Assembly: GCA_014871385.1 (NCBI GenBank)
Contig: CM026424.1
Span: forward strand, 6,377,320 to 6,441,319
Origin: Ceratodon purpureus
Taxonomy: Eukaryota > Streptophyta > Bryopsida > Pseudoditrichales > Ditrichaceae
Direction: 5' to 3'
DNA: 64,000 nucleotides
Numbering within the stretch: position 1 is the stretch's first letter; each line of letters opens with the position of its first letter. Positions 36,920 to 47,297 of the stretch are shown here, piece after piece. A model generated the notes under the pieces. That model was not told the DNA's origin. It saw only the letters and a program-made list of their open reading frames with translations, and did no database searches. The position numbers were made by a program, and so were the translations under genes.

Positions 36920-38149
36920 ATGGCAGACGGTCCCAGTGCTTTCCAGGTGTTGCGCGAGCTGGACCACGTCCAGGCCCACTACTTCGCTCTGACCCTGACG
37001 TCAAAGGGCTGCGACTCCACTCTGGTAATTCCCACCGGCTCTCTTCCGCACGTCGTTTACACTGTTGATGTATCGCGTCTTCTGCTTTCCATTGCATGTG
37101 ATTTGTGTGAATGACGCTAATCGGCTGCTCCATGACGTCGGAGTGTGCAAGTGCAGGAGATCCCGGCGTCCTTCACCGCAAAGCACGGGTGGCCTGGGCA
37201 GGATCTCTAGTGCGCGCTTGTCACGGTCAAGAACTGGATGAAAACTGAGTGGCCTCTTCAGCTTCAGCGTGTCGACAAACCGAGCACCGGAGTCTCCGCT
37301 GTCAGTGTCGGCACCGGCTGGTACAAATTTCAGCAGGACCACGGACTTTCGTGGGGCGCGTTCTTAACCTTCGAGGTCGTTGATGACCGCTGCCTCGTCG
37401 TCACAATCCACCGACGTGGGGCACCCGCCGAGTACCTCCCTCCACAGCAACCCGTTCCGAACGTACAGGCAGTGGACGTCGCGGCAGCCGCCACCATTCC
37501 TCCCGGTGAGCGCCCTATGCTGAACAGCGTTCCCCCAGTTGTCTCCGATGACACTCGGTTCGTGCCGCACGAGGGCGAAGACAGCAACCTCGCACCCCCT
37601 CGACCCTTGCCCGAGGTGCCGGAAGTTGACAACAGTGACGGTGTTGGCTCGCGTCGGCGGAAGCCCCCACAAGTGCGACGGCAGGAGCGCCCCCACTTTA
37701 CGAAAACACTGAAGTTGTCGCACACCAAGACAGGAGAGTCGAGCAGACTCGTAAGTACTATCCCCTTGTTCCTTCACATTGTATCCCCTGCTTCAGAACT
37801 TCTGTTGCTTTCGTTCCTTGATGTAAGTCATTCTCCGAGCGCGTGCGTGAAGTCAATGCCGAAGTGGTATGTAATCACTTACATTGCTCTTCTGGGGGGT
37901 GCCGCAGGATGTCCCGACTGCTTTCTAGGGTACCCATGGCGCGGACTGGTTTGACGGCGTCACTACCTCCTCCGCGGCCCGGAGCGTAACTGGTGCGTGA
38001 AGACTGGCACTTATACTTCAGGGAAACAGACCTTCTGTATGTTCACAACGGGTTGGGCGGGCTTCGTCGCCGCTAACAATCTGAAGATTGGAGACACGCT
38101 GACATTGACGAAGGTTGGACCGGTGGAATTCCGTGTGACCAAGACCTGA
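36920..38149 (+). pseudogene. Decayed gene with two B3-like DNA-binding domains
   Basis: Exon 36920-37024 joins in frame to 37157, giving the B3 start signature STLEIPASF. After a TAG at 37208-37210 the same frame continues with VTVKNWMKTEW, GTGWYKFQQDHGLSWGAFLTFE and CLVVTIHRR, a complete B3-type beta-barrel pattern. A second B3-like half follows near 37976-38149: HYLLRGPERNWCVKTG, TTGWAGFVAANNLKIGDTLTL and VEFRVTKT, then a stop. It is reached through a TGA at 37952-37954 and probably a frameshift. B3 domains are plant-specific DNA-binding folds (ARF, REM and LAV families); the double layout recalls REM proteins. It sits inside the piggyBac-type element with the same composition. It may be a captured host gene or a long-term accessory gene. 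The domain call is by pattern. Confidence 0.6.
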
Positions 38150-39024
38150 GTGATTCTGGAATTTGGTCACCTATTACTCAAGCCAGTTTTGGAGTGCGAA
38201 TGCCCCTTACTACAGACATCACCTCTCTTGTACAATTAGTTATTAGGCTAGGTAGTTCTGCTTTGCAGCACAGGCTGAGAGGGGTGTGGTTTTGGAAATC
38301 AGTTTACTCCACCATGTTATCAACATACTTGAGGCCGTTTGTTAGGGTTACAATTCAAACAATTCTCTGACATTGACTTCTTGTAATCTCTTTTACACTT
38401 TCTATCTAATCTAATTTACGAACCTTTGGGAATGAATGTGTCACATGTATCACATCTATGTCTACGTTTCTCCAAACCAGATGGATCCTCGCAGACGGTG
38501 AGACCTGTCGTGGGAGTGGAAACGGTTAGGAGGCCCCAATCCTGGGACTTCTTCCCACGTCACGACCCCACGCAGCTCTTGGTCCCCATTCGTCCACGCG
38601 GCCTTGCCCCTCGCTCTCCCGCCATGCGGTCCTCGCGTGACTTGAGGAAACCGCCTCACCCGGTAGGTCGAGCGACCGGGTGACTCCCTCCCGCGCGTCA
38701 CATCCACCGCGGAGGTCGTCTGTAGACCGCCGCGAAGGGGGCCTGCCCAGTACGCTAACCCTCGACCTATTCCTGCGGCACCTGGTCAGTACGTATCATA
38801 GCCTTTTCACCTCAGCTGCACCCCGTCGCACACAGAAAATCAGAACTAATTCCACACATGTCGGATTCGAGAATGGGTTTGATACAAATGATCTCCACTT
38901 CGATATATAGCGTGAAGGAAAAAATTCACTGTAATCAGGATGTATATAGCGGGGTAAATCAGCTTCGCCCCGGTCGCTAACCCCAGAATACAAGATTCCG
39001 AGTTGCTCTACCCCGCCCACCAAC
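38150..39024. other. Right subterminal region of the piggyBac-type element
   Basis: No gene is supported. It includes an 8-bp inverted repeat (GCGGGGTA at 38948-38955 and TACCCCGC near 39009-39016) close to the right terminus, possibly a subterminal hairpin or binding site. Confidence 0.35.
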
Positions 39025-39036
39025 CTGCAAAAGGGG
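39025..39036 (-). repeat. piggyBac right terminal inverted repeat
   Basis: CTGCAAAAGGGG followed by TTAA (39037-39040), the reverse complement of the left end at 28831-28846. Confidence 0.7.
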
Positions 39037-39040
39037 TTAA

Positions 39041-39536
39041 CTAAATGTTCAGAATGAAGTCATAGAAATTCAAGACTGAACTGGAAGATAACCATTGTTG
39101 CTACATTTAAGTACTCCAAAAAATTAAAGAGTTTTCAGTTGCAGAAAAGTCACTCTTCTTACCAGTGTCAGTTGTATGCGTTTGGCTTTAAAGACTGATT
39201 GGTCTCCACCTCGCTCATGCGGCAACCTTGCAGCAACCTTGCATTGTAATCGATTTTTAGATATCCTTGCATTCCGCTTCAGGGTGAACTAAAGTATCGA
39301 TTTCTGGCTCCTGTTACAATTCCTTCGCCGCAACGTCATCAACAAGGCATCATCGTCTGTTCTTTCGATGATGCAACCTCCCCCTTCATCATGGAAAACT
39401 ACAAAATTGTTACAATGGAGGTACATGCGTTATCAATCAGAAATATAGAAGTCGAGGGCCTTCAACCTGCCAAAGGGGTATAATTTTTCATCAGAGTGTG
39501 GTAACTCTTTATGGACAAGCTTGCGTTGATCAATAA
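39041..39536. other. Region downstream of the TIR-NB-ARC gene
   Basis: Probably the 3' UTR and flank of the minus-strand immune-receptor gene. Contains an imperfect look-alike of the piggyBac right end (CAACCTGCCAAAGGGGTATAA, about 39462-39482). No gene seen. Confidence 0.35.
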
Positions 39537-42500
39537 TCACAGCTCAAATGGTAAATTATACGCATATGATTTACAGTGCCATAAATCCTTGCGTATGTCT
39601 TGAAATTTGGGTCGGTCATTCGGATTTTGAGCCCAACACTTCTCAATCAGCTCCTTCAACACTCTAGGGCACTCACGAGGAAACAAAGGGCGACCTCCAC
39701 TACAAATGAACTCTTGTATATCTGAGAATTTCGTAAATGCCTTGAAAGGAGCTCGTCCAGTAAAGATCTCGTAACAGGTCATTCCGAAACTATAAACATC
39801 TGCAGGCCATGTGTATAGATCCTTTGACCTCTCGTAGATTTCAGGTGCCATGTAAGCAGGCGTTCCTCTGTTGTACGACCAGAAATTAGAATCTTGGCCT
39901 CGCAGCTTTGAGTCTCCAAAATCTATAAGTTTGATGGTGTAAAACATAGGGATATCACTACATTCAGCTGGCAAAGAGTCTGCCATGAATTTGGAACACA
40001 CAAGGCAGTTCTTTGGTTTCAGATCTCGGTGTAGTACACCACACTCTTTCAAGTGAATCATGGCTTCGACAATCTGTAATGCAATGTCCAATGCTACCGG
40101 TAAAACAAAAGGTATACCAGGTGGACCAACATTTTTCCGTTTTTGCTTTATCAAAGAAGTCAAGTCCTGTTCCATGAGCTCAGTCACAATGTACCCTTTA
40201 GGATATGATATATCGTCTTTGTGTGCATATCCCAATAACTCAACGACATTTGGATGTCGAACTCGTGCTAAAAGGTCAACTTCTGCTTTCACTTGTTCTT
40301 CTGACATACTCATAACAGCAACTGCCACTGTTACTCCCAACCACTTGCATTTCTTGACAGTTTTGGAGGCTCCAATTGCAATCCACTCTTTATTTGTGCG
40401 ATCCAGGTTGTCAATGTAGAAGCAATCAGTTGGTGTCGAGCTGGAACTCGGGCTATCGGGGGATGTTCCCAGCAACCTTTTCTTCCAAATGCCTTCAAGT
40501 AGGTCTTGGTTTTTAGCATTGCGGAAAATCACTTCTTCATCATGCAATTTTCTCTTAGTCCGGAAAGGAAAGCAGTATGTTGCAAGAGAAGACACCGAAC
40601 GAAGCATGCTCGCAGAATCATTAACAGATGGAGGAGTGGCGGACAGCTGGCCGATGGGGTTTGCATTGAGGGCTGCTTGCAAAGCTTCTCGGTCCTTGGT
40701 TTGCCGATGAACATCAGATTCTAAAGTCTCGTCTTGGATGCCAGGGAACTCCATCTCAGAATAAAACCGACACTTCTCCTCGCTCCATCTCCACTTGCCC
40801 ATTGGAATAACCTCATCAATATGCGGTTGTTTGACATAGCAAATGAAATCCAGGGTCCAGTCTAACTCTCGAAGTAGCAAGGCAAATCTTGAAAATGCTG
40901 GTACAGAAGGTGGTGGTGATGACAATGCGAAGGCAGCCATGTTGTAATGATTTTCACAGCAGGATAACAGCAAAGCCTCCCCCTCCAGCATACAACACAG
41001 AAATTTCACTAAAGGCGCATACCATGCTACCATAGGCCCTTCGTCCCCACTGGCATTCAAGAAGTGCAATGCTCCCAGAACTATGTCCACTCCTACCCGA
41101 AATTTCTCAAGTAAATGTGTACATTGGTTGCTCCATATCCTTACGTTGTTCAGTTCAAGCTCCTCCATCCTCCTTAGAAGTTCCAGAATAACCATCTCGC
41201 TATCTTGGAGATCCTTTTTAGAAGAACTTTGAAAACAGTATACCTTATCCACACTTCTGGAAATGGTGACCTTTTTCTCAACGTAGAAGTCATGCAAACC
41301 AAAATCGTAGAGGCTGCTTATAATCTCTTCATCCTTTCCAATTGTCATAATTGCTTCTTGCCAGTATTTCAAATCTTCAGGTAATTTTTTCTTTTTAGCC
41401 AGGAATCTGCCCATAACTTCGAGTGCAAGAGGCAATCCACAACAGGCTGTTGTAATCTTGTTCACAAGATCATGCAAAGAAGCATCCACAGCTAGCAAAT
41501 TGTTCTCCTGAAATGCACACCAAATAAAAACTCGCAAGGAGTCTGAAAAACTCAGCTTAGGCACTTCGTGAAGTGCACTTTGTACAGTGCCCTGTGTAAC
41601 AGCATCTATAATAGTCTGCAAGATGTCCTTTTCACAAGATGTGATTAGAACTCGACTTCCTGGAGCAAGCTTTTCCAAATCAGGTATCAACTCATCAAAT
41701 TGCTCCTTCTCTGTGATATCATCAATTACAAGGAAAACTTTTTGGTTTTGGATCTTCTCAAACCAACGACCAAAATCCCACTGCATCTTCATAGCATCCA
41801 CTTGAAGCAATTCTGTCACCATCTTCATTTGTAAACCCATAAAATTGACACCCTTGGAATCCTTTACATTGGTAAGGAAACAACAATGTTGAAAGTTTAA
41901 CCGCTCATTGATGTACACTTCATGTGCAATGGTTGTCTTCCCAATTCCAGAAGTCCCATAAATCCCCAAGAGCCCTACATCATCTCCCATACTGTGTAGA
42001 GTGTTGATTACACATGAGGACTGATTGGAGTCTTCAAGTTGACGGAGTGCAGGCAACAACTTCAGTACAGCTGCTACAACCTTCTTCACCAACTTCATTT
42101 CTCTGTTAGACCATAGTCACATTAGAACCATATGGAAGCAAACAATAACCATTTAATATCTGCGAGTACAACATTGACATTATTCATATTAACATCATGC
42201 AGGATTATCGTGGTTCGAGAACTCACCCGCCATTACAATCAGATAGACTTAATCCTTTGAGTTCAGACACCGCTTGAAGAGCTTCTTTCCATCTGCTCAC
42301 CTCTTCACACCCCCGTCTCGTCGAGTGACGAAGAAATGCTTCATAAAACAATCCCCCATAAACCTCTACATGCCTCAAGTCCTTTGGCTTGACATTATAA
42401 AATACTGGAATTATAGGCTTCCCAGTTGCCAGCATTTCACACAACTCATTTAAGCAGTACTTAGATTCTGCATATCGTGGAGAGAGTATGGCAACATGCA

Positions 42501-42735
42501 CAAGCGTTCCGGAGATGGCCTCGTTGATGCTTGAAAAAGCAGCTGTGCCCTTCACAAGTGACTTGGCATCCAAAAAAGGAGGATGACCAGCTTCACAAAG
42601 TGCTTCATAGAGATGTGAAATAAAGGTCCTTTTTGAATCAGGCCCTCGGTGATTCAAGAACACATCATACTTTGGCAAGGAAGGAACAGATGAGCCTGAG
42701 CAAGAGCTTGAAAGATTTTCCGTCGCCCGCTCCAT
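39537..42735 (-). CDS. TIR-NB-ARC protein with MLKL-like domain and C-terminal pseudokinase
   Basis: Exons 42735-42227 and 42102-39537 join in frame across a 124-bp GT-AG intron, giving 1024 residues. Residues about 22-165 are a plant TIR domain (YDVFLNHRGPDSKRTFISHL) with the catalytic-type glutamate E97 in CLNEL, so NADase activity is possible. The NB-ARC follows, with P-loop GIYGTSGIGKTT (K225), VFLVIDDI Walker B, RVLITSC and GLPLALEVMG; I see no ARC2 MHD motif and no LRR. Residues about 470-640 form a helical region matching the pattern of the plant MLKL N-terminal (DUF1221) domain: SNQCTHLLEKF and WYAPLVKFLCCMLEGEALLLSCC. Residues about 740-1020 are a protein kinase fold with HRDLKPKN (D863) and DFG (D897), but the beta-3 VAVK lysine is Ala765 and the Gly-rich loop is poor, so it looks like a pseudokinase. 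Expected role: intracellular immune receptor and executor. The fusion inference rests on one unbroken 2.5-kb exon. Confidence 0.88.
42103..42226 (-). other. Intron of TIR-NB-ARC gene
   Basis: Minus strand: donor GTGAGT directly after the codon for Gly169 plus two bases, acceptor TCTAACAG. Splicing rebuilds a Gly codon and continues into GEMKLVKK. It falls between the TIR and NB-ARC domains, the usual position in plant TIR-type receptor genes. Confidence 0.85.
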
Positions 42736-44388
42736 GATACGTATAATAAGCAGCTAAGGAACAGGGTTTAGGAAAAGATGGACAAACAGTCCCTATAACT
42801 CGCACCACACTAGGGATGTAGTCTCCAAACACATGCACATCACAATGAACGTTGCAGTAACACACTAGCTATATTCCATCCTGTAGAGAATTTAACTCTA
42901 GATAAGCGCAACTGTTCATGGTTAAATTGTGGAAAGGAAATAGTTGACGAAGTCTTTGCTCAGATATCTGTTTTGTTGTAAGCTTAAGTCCAGTTCAGAG
43001 GTTTGGGCTGGATCAGTAGCAAAACCTGCTAAACAAATAAGTGCTATTAGTGTACCAGGATCACGCTACATGGTGCCAATATTCACATTGCATCAAACGA
43101 AGAAATTGATCACCACATCTGCTCAAATTGCTAGAAAAAAGCATTCATCTCTCTCACTGGCCAACTATGTAATGAACGCCAGAATCTGCACTCAAGGTTA
43201 CCCACTCAAGATTTGCACTCTATGTTATGCAGATGTTAAGATTAATATTTAAAAAACCTCGAACGCCAACCTAATTTCAGGGTTACAATACAAAGTATCG
43301 CCAAAATATTGGGAGTAGCTATGCAATTGAGGGAGTGGACAAGACAAGAAGCACAAGTACTCAGCAAACCGAGTCCCAAAAAATGCAGCTACAAACTCAT
43401 CTTAAGAGCGTTCGTCGAACAACCGCCCAAGGTGAGAATCAGCTCTGGAGCACTGCCGACGGTCCTGAATTCACGGTAGGTTCTGCACTCAAAAATCTAA
43501 AAGGTAAGGAAGAAACTTACAACAACTAGAGTCCACCAACGCCAGTTTCAAACGAAAGCGCCGACACACAACATCCCTCATCCAACATCGTTGCAGCCTC
43601 AATCAAACCGATCAAAGAATCTTCGGCGACCCATGTATTCAAAACCTACAAAATTCCCACAGTTAACGGATATCAGGTGCTAAATTTTTCGAAACGCATT
43701 CAAACTGTTCCGGAAAATCCAAGATGTAGCTGTCGGTAAACTGCTCTCCAAATCCATGTTACCGACATAGAATAAGACCCTTCTCTAAAATCTAAAAGTA
43801 CTGCTTCTAACTTACTACCCATCAGTCTACACAACAAACACATACCGAAGTTCGCAAACCCAGATTAAACCACGGAATGGAAAACCAGAACGCAGCCCTG
43901 CAGCCAATTAAATAAGACAAAAGAAAAAGTACTCAAATGAAACTCATACTTTCACGCTCCTCGCTCTCAAGGGCAGCGCCGTTGCATGTTCATTCTTCTG
44001 GCAAAAGTCTAGAACTTAGTGATGGAGTTGACAACCACCCAAGTTTGTCTGTCGGTGCGGTGCAACTAGACAAACCCTGGCTTGAAGGACGTGGAGAAGA
44101 ACAGCAGACCATCATACAGTCCAAAGCTCAAGCTCCGATTCCAGACAGCAATTGAGAGTGTAGTAAGTGTGTGAGTATGAAGATCGACGATTACAATTGC
44201 GCAGAGGATCGTCGTGAGAAGAACGACCTTGTTTTTGTGAAGAGCTCCGACTTGTTTTCGATCGCCGTGAATGAAGAGTCGGGACACATGCGCCATTCGG
44301 GGCCTCCCCTTCTCGGTGATGGGGCTGCTCGGCCTTCGGGTCTTGAGTTGTTCTTTTCTCTTGTTACTTAACCCGGACAGGGATTCAG
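42736..44388. other. Upstream region of TIR-NB-ARC gene, no other gene seen
   Basis: Presumed promoter and leader of the minus-strand receptor gene, then intergenic DNA. Short reading frames are present but none has a recognisable motif. No RNA gene is seen. Confidence 0.35.
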
Positions 44389-44450
44389 CGCCATTCGGGG
44401 ACCTTATTTGGGACCTCATTCGGGACCTCATTCGGGGCCTCAGTCGGGAT
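44389..44450. repeat. 12-bp tandem repeat (CATTCGGGACCT)n
   Basis: About four to five imperfect copies of a 12-bp unit, ending CAGTCGGG immediately before the inverted-repeat element at 44451. Confidence 0.8.
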
Positions 44451-44804
44451 ATATAAGGTAGAGATGGGTATTCCCGTCAGTTTAAGCCATTCAGCATATT
44501 TGGGATTGAGAAAACTATGGGGATAAAATTTATACAAATAGAAGTTAGGTCGGAAATCACAAATCTGATTTTTTAATATTTTTTCCAAAATTTATCAAAT
44601 TTTCATGAATATTTGAAGTGCAACATTGTAGACCACTATTTCCGTGAGTAGGTATATGCAATACAAAGATTCTTGCATGGAGAACATGATAGGTTGTTAT
44701 ACAATCTGCTGAGTGTGGTAGTCAGGTGCTGTCTGCTTAGATATTGGTGCACTGATAGCCACGGAATTAGAACCCTGACGGGAATACCCATCTCTACCTT
44801 ATAT
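44451..44804. mobile_element. Inverted-repeat element (putative MITE), 354 bp
   Basis: A perfect 30-bp inverted repeat (44451-44480 and 44775-44804; core GGTAGAGATGGGTATTCCCG) bounds an AT-rich interior with no coding potential. The flanking bases are AT-rich, so the true ends and target duplication (possibly ATAT or TA) cannot be fixed. A diverged one-ended relative starts near 49877 (TTTCCGTTAGTTTAAGCC). The superfamily is undetermined. Confidence 0.7.
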
Positions 44805-46350
44805 TACTTCAAACAGTTGGAAGGCATAGAAGAACACTACGATCCCTCCATATTAAGGTATCCCAGCCTATTTCCGCCCTTTTCCAATTTCCGCGAGCTA
44901 GGAAATGACTAGAAGCTACTATCAACACATCTGATTATCACCAATTTCCAAACTCATGTTTAGCCTTAGTTAATGGTGGTAATGGGGTTTAGATTGGGTG
45001 CAAATGGGTCATGGAGTAGTGATAATGACAAGGGAGGTGGATCTAAACTAAAATTTGTAAAAAACATGTGGTGGAAATAGACTTGGTGCATGGTGGGGAG
45101 GTAGAATGAAATTTGGGTGATTGTACATGCATTATGAGGTGGTTATTGATTGTTGTTTAGGTGATAATTGGGCTGGTCTACAGGTGATTTTGGACCTTAT
45201 GCACATATACCCTTCAAAAATTCATAACTAATTCAAATTTCATTAGAAAATTATGATTTCACTTACAGTATATTGGTTTTAAAACCTTAGCCACTATCAC
45301 TAGAAAATTGTTACAATTTTATAAATTACTCTAAAAATGGTTTATTCCATAAGTTGGCGGAAATAGGATGGGTTACCTTATTGACCATAAGAACACATTC
45401 AAGACCTCACCCCATCCTTTACAGGATTTTCACATTGTTACAATACCATGTCACTACTCTATGTGATATCCATCACAATACTATGTCACAAAATCATCCA
45501 AATATCACATTTATACCTTTCATCTGCAATTTCGTTTTGTTCCCAATGGTTCCGGTGTTCTTTTCATGTTTTCAATTAAATTTCACTTTCCCAATGGCAA
45601 ATATGATTCTTGCGCGTTCTTGTATATATGTTCTTTTCATGTATTAGAAGATTCTTCTTTCAACACATATGACTTGGAAAGCTTTAGAGATTAATACATA
45701 TATCAAAAAATCATTATTGGTGGTGTAAACTACAGTTACATCTCATGATTTTAAGCCTTACAGAGTGTTTATACCAAAAAACCGTGTAAGAACTAAAATC
45801 AAAATGAACAAGAGTAAAACAACAATCCATACTTATGTTTATTCTAATCTGAGTCTTGCGGAAATAAGCAAAAAGGTGGAATAAAACAAACATTGTATTC
45901 AAATTTAAAAGCAACTTCAAACCTAGAGAGCGGGCCAATTTATAGTGTAAAAAACCTAAAATCTTCACTTATAATTGGCCAAAAGCTAAAAGGTTCAAAT
46001 TGGCCCCAACAACTTCACAATTAGGCCAATGTGGTCCTAAGAATTTTTTTATCAAAATAAATATGTTTAGACATGGCCCGAGCTCGTTGAATTAGGTGCA
46101 CCCTTGTGCATGCATGAAGTAATAAATAATCGTAACTATGGCTAGAGGATGTGCAAAGGTGCTCCTGCTGAATGTGACGGTTTAGTTGTTGCCCCGCATC
46201 CAACAACTTTGCACGTCGCAGAAATTTCGATGAATCAAATCTTTTATTGTCGAATTCTCACCAATGCTAATCGACAACTTGATAATGGATCGATCGCCAA
46301 GTTTTCAAGGTGTCACAATCTGAGTTTTTAGAGGGGCACATGTCGAGCAC
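44805..46350. other. AT-rich intergenic, nothing recognised
   Basis: Low-complexity AT-rich sequence without supported genes, RNA genes or clear repeats. Confidence 0.4.
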
Positions 46351-46354
46351 AGCG

Positions 46355-47290
46355 TTGAGTAGACACATACCATTGACTGAACACCGTAACAAATTTCTGA
46401 GGGCACCACTTCTAAACGATTGAGAGCACTGCACAATTATCTCGTGAAACATTTGCTAACGGTGTAGCTTGTCATATCATAGAGCAAAATGAGAAAAAGC
46501 ACAACCTGACATGGCATATTGCACTAACACTTCGGTTTTCGTTCCAGCCAAACAAACGGAAGCTATGAAAACAACAACATTACAAAGGTCATACATTACT
46601 TTTATAGTAACTAGGTCCTGTGAACAACCAAACAGCCCAAAAGTTTTAACCTAGAAACATACGAAACACATCTCATCGAAATTCATAACTCTACTATTGC
46701 TCCTACTATTGAAAAAAATTCGTGATCATTATATATTGTGAGTTTTTGTTGGGAACCTGGCAAGCACTGCATTGGTTAATGCCATTCACTGTACACCATG
46801 ACAAATTTACACTGGCCTCAACTTCAAAAAAAAACGTTTTTTCTTTGCGACAAGAACTATCTCATGGAACACTTGTTAACGGTGTTCCTTGTCGTATCAT
46901 AGAGCCCAATGAGTAAAGTCCAGCCTAACGTAGCATACTACGAAAACACTTTGACTTCGTTCTGGCATCTGAAGTCACTGCATCAGATAGGAAACTCAGA
47001 ATCAAGAGTATCAACCCCGCGAGGAATTGCTACGTTCTTGACCTCCACTGCAACCAAATCTTGGTGTTCTATACCCACCAGACGCCACTAAATTACAGAA
47101 TGAGAATCTATGGCTCTTGGCTCTCAATGACATTTGCACTGCCAGCCAAAGAAACGGTAGCTATGAAAACAACAATACATTACAAAGATTGATTCTCATA
47201 CATTAACTTTCTAATAGCTGGACCTGGTTAGCAACCAAGCGCCCACAAGGCTTAAGACTACAAACGCGCAAAGCACACGTCACTGGTCAG
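46355..47290. repeat. Tandem duplication downstream of the ceramidase gene
   Basis: A segment at about 46355-46680 is repeated with divergence at about 46775-47285. Shared blocks include CGTATCATAGAGC-CAATGAG near 46480 and 46900, and GAAGCTATGAAAACAACA (46559) against GGTAGCTATGAAAACAACA (47155). The proximal copy contains an extra piece (about 46930-47090) that also occurs diverged at about 27650-27765. The unit borders are approximate. It probably reflects duplication of a 3'-flank or dispersed repeat. Confidence 0.65.
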
Positions 47291-47297
47291 TCGTAGT

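Larger units (their letters stand above)
28831..39040. mobile_element. Large piggyBac-type DNA transposon with extra genes
   Basis: The left end reads TTAACCCCTTTTGCAG (28831-28846) and the right end (39025-39040) is its exact reverse complement. This gives 12-bp terminal inverted repeats starting CCCC inside a duplicated TTAA, the hallmark of piggyBac insertions. The interior holds a piggyBac transposase frame (31.1-34.0 kb). Most of 29-38.8 kb is clearly more GC-rich than both flanks. At about 10.2 kb it is several times the usual 2-3 kb, because it also holds Lys/Arg-rich exons, an acidic-tailed frame and a B3-domain gene. All long frames carry in-frame TGA or TAG codons, so it looks decayed. 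The ends could be coincidental; a second, imperfect end-like sequence at 39463-39482 is a caveat. Confidence 0.7.

Noticed and set aside
29478..37954. RNA editing (U-to-C) restoring the TGA/TAG codons of the element
   Set aside because: Such editing is known from organelle transcripts of some land plants, not nuclear ones; methylation-driven C-to-T decay explains the pattern more simply.
38948..39016. tRNA-like segment with a GCGGGGTA/TACCCCGC stem near the piggyBac right end
   Set aside because: Lacks a proper T-loop and T-stem and a credible anticodon arm in either orientation; more likely a subterminal inverted repeat.
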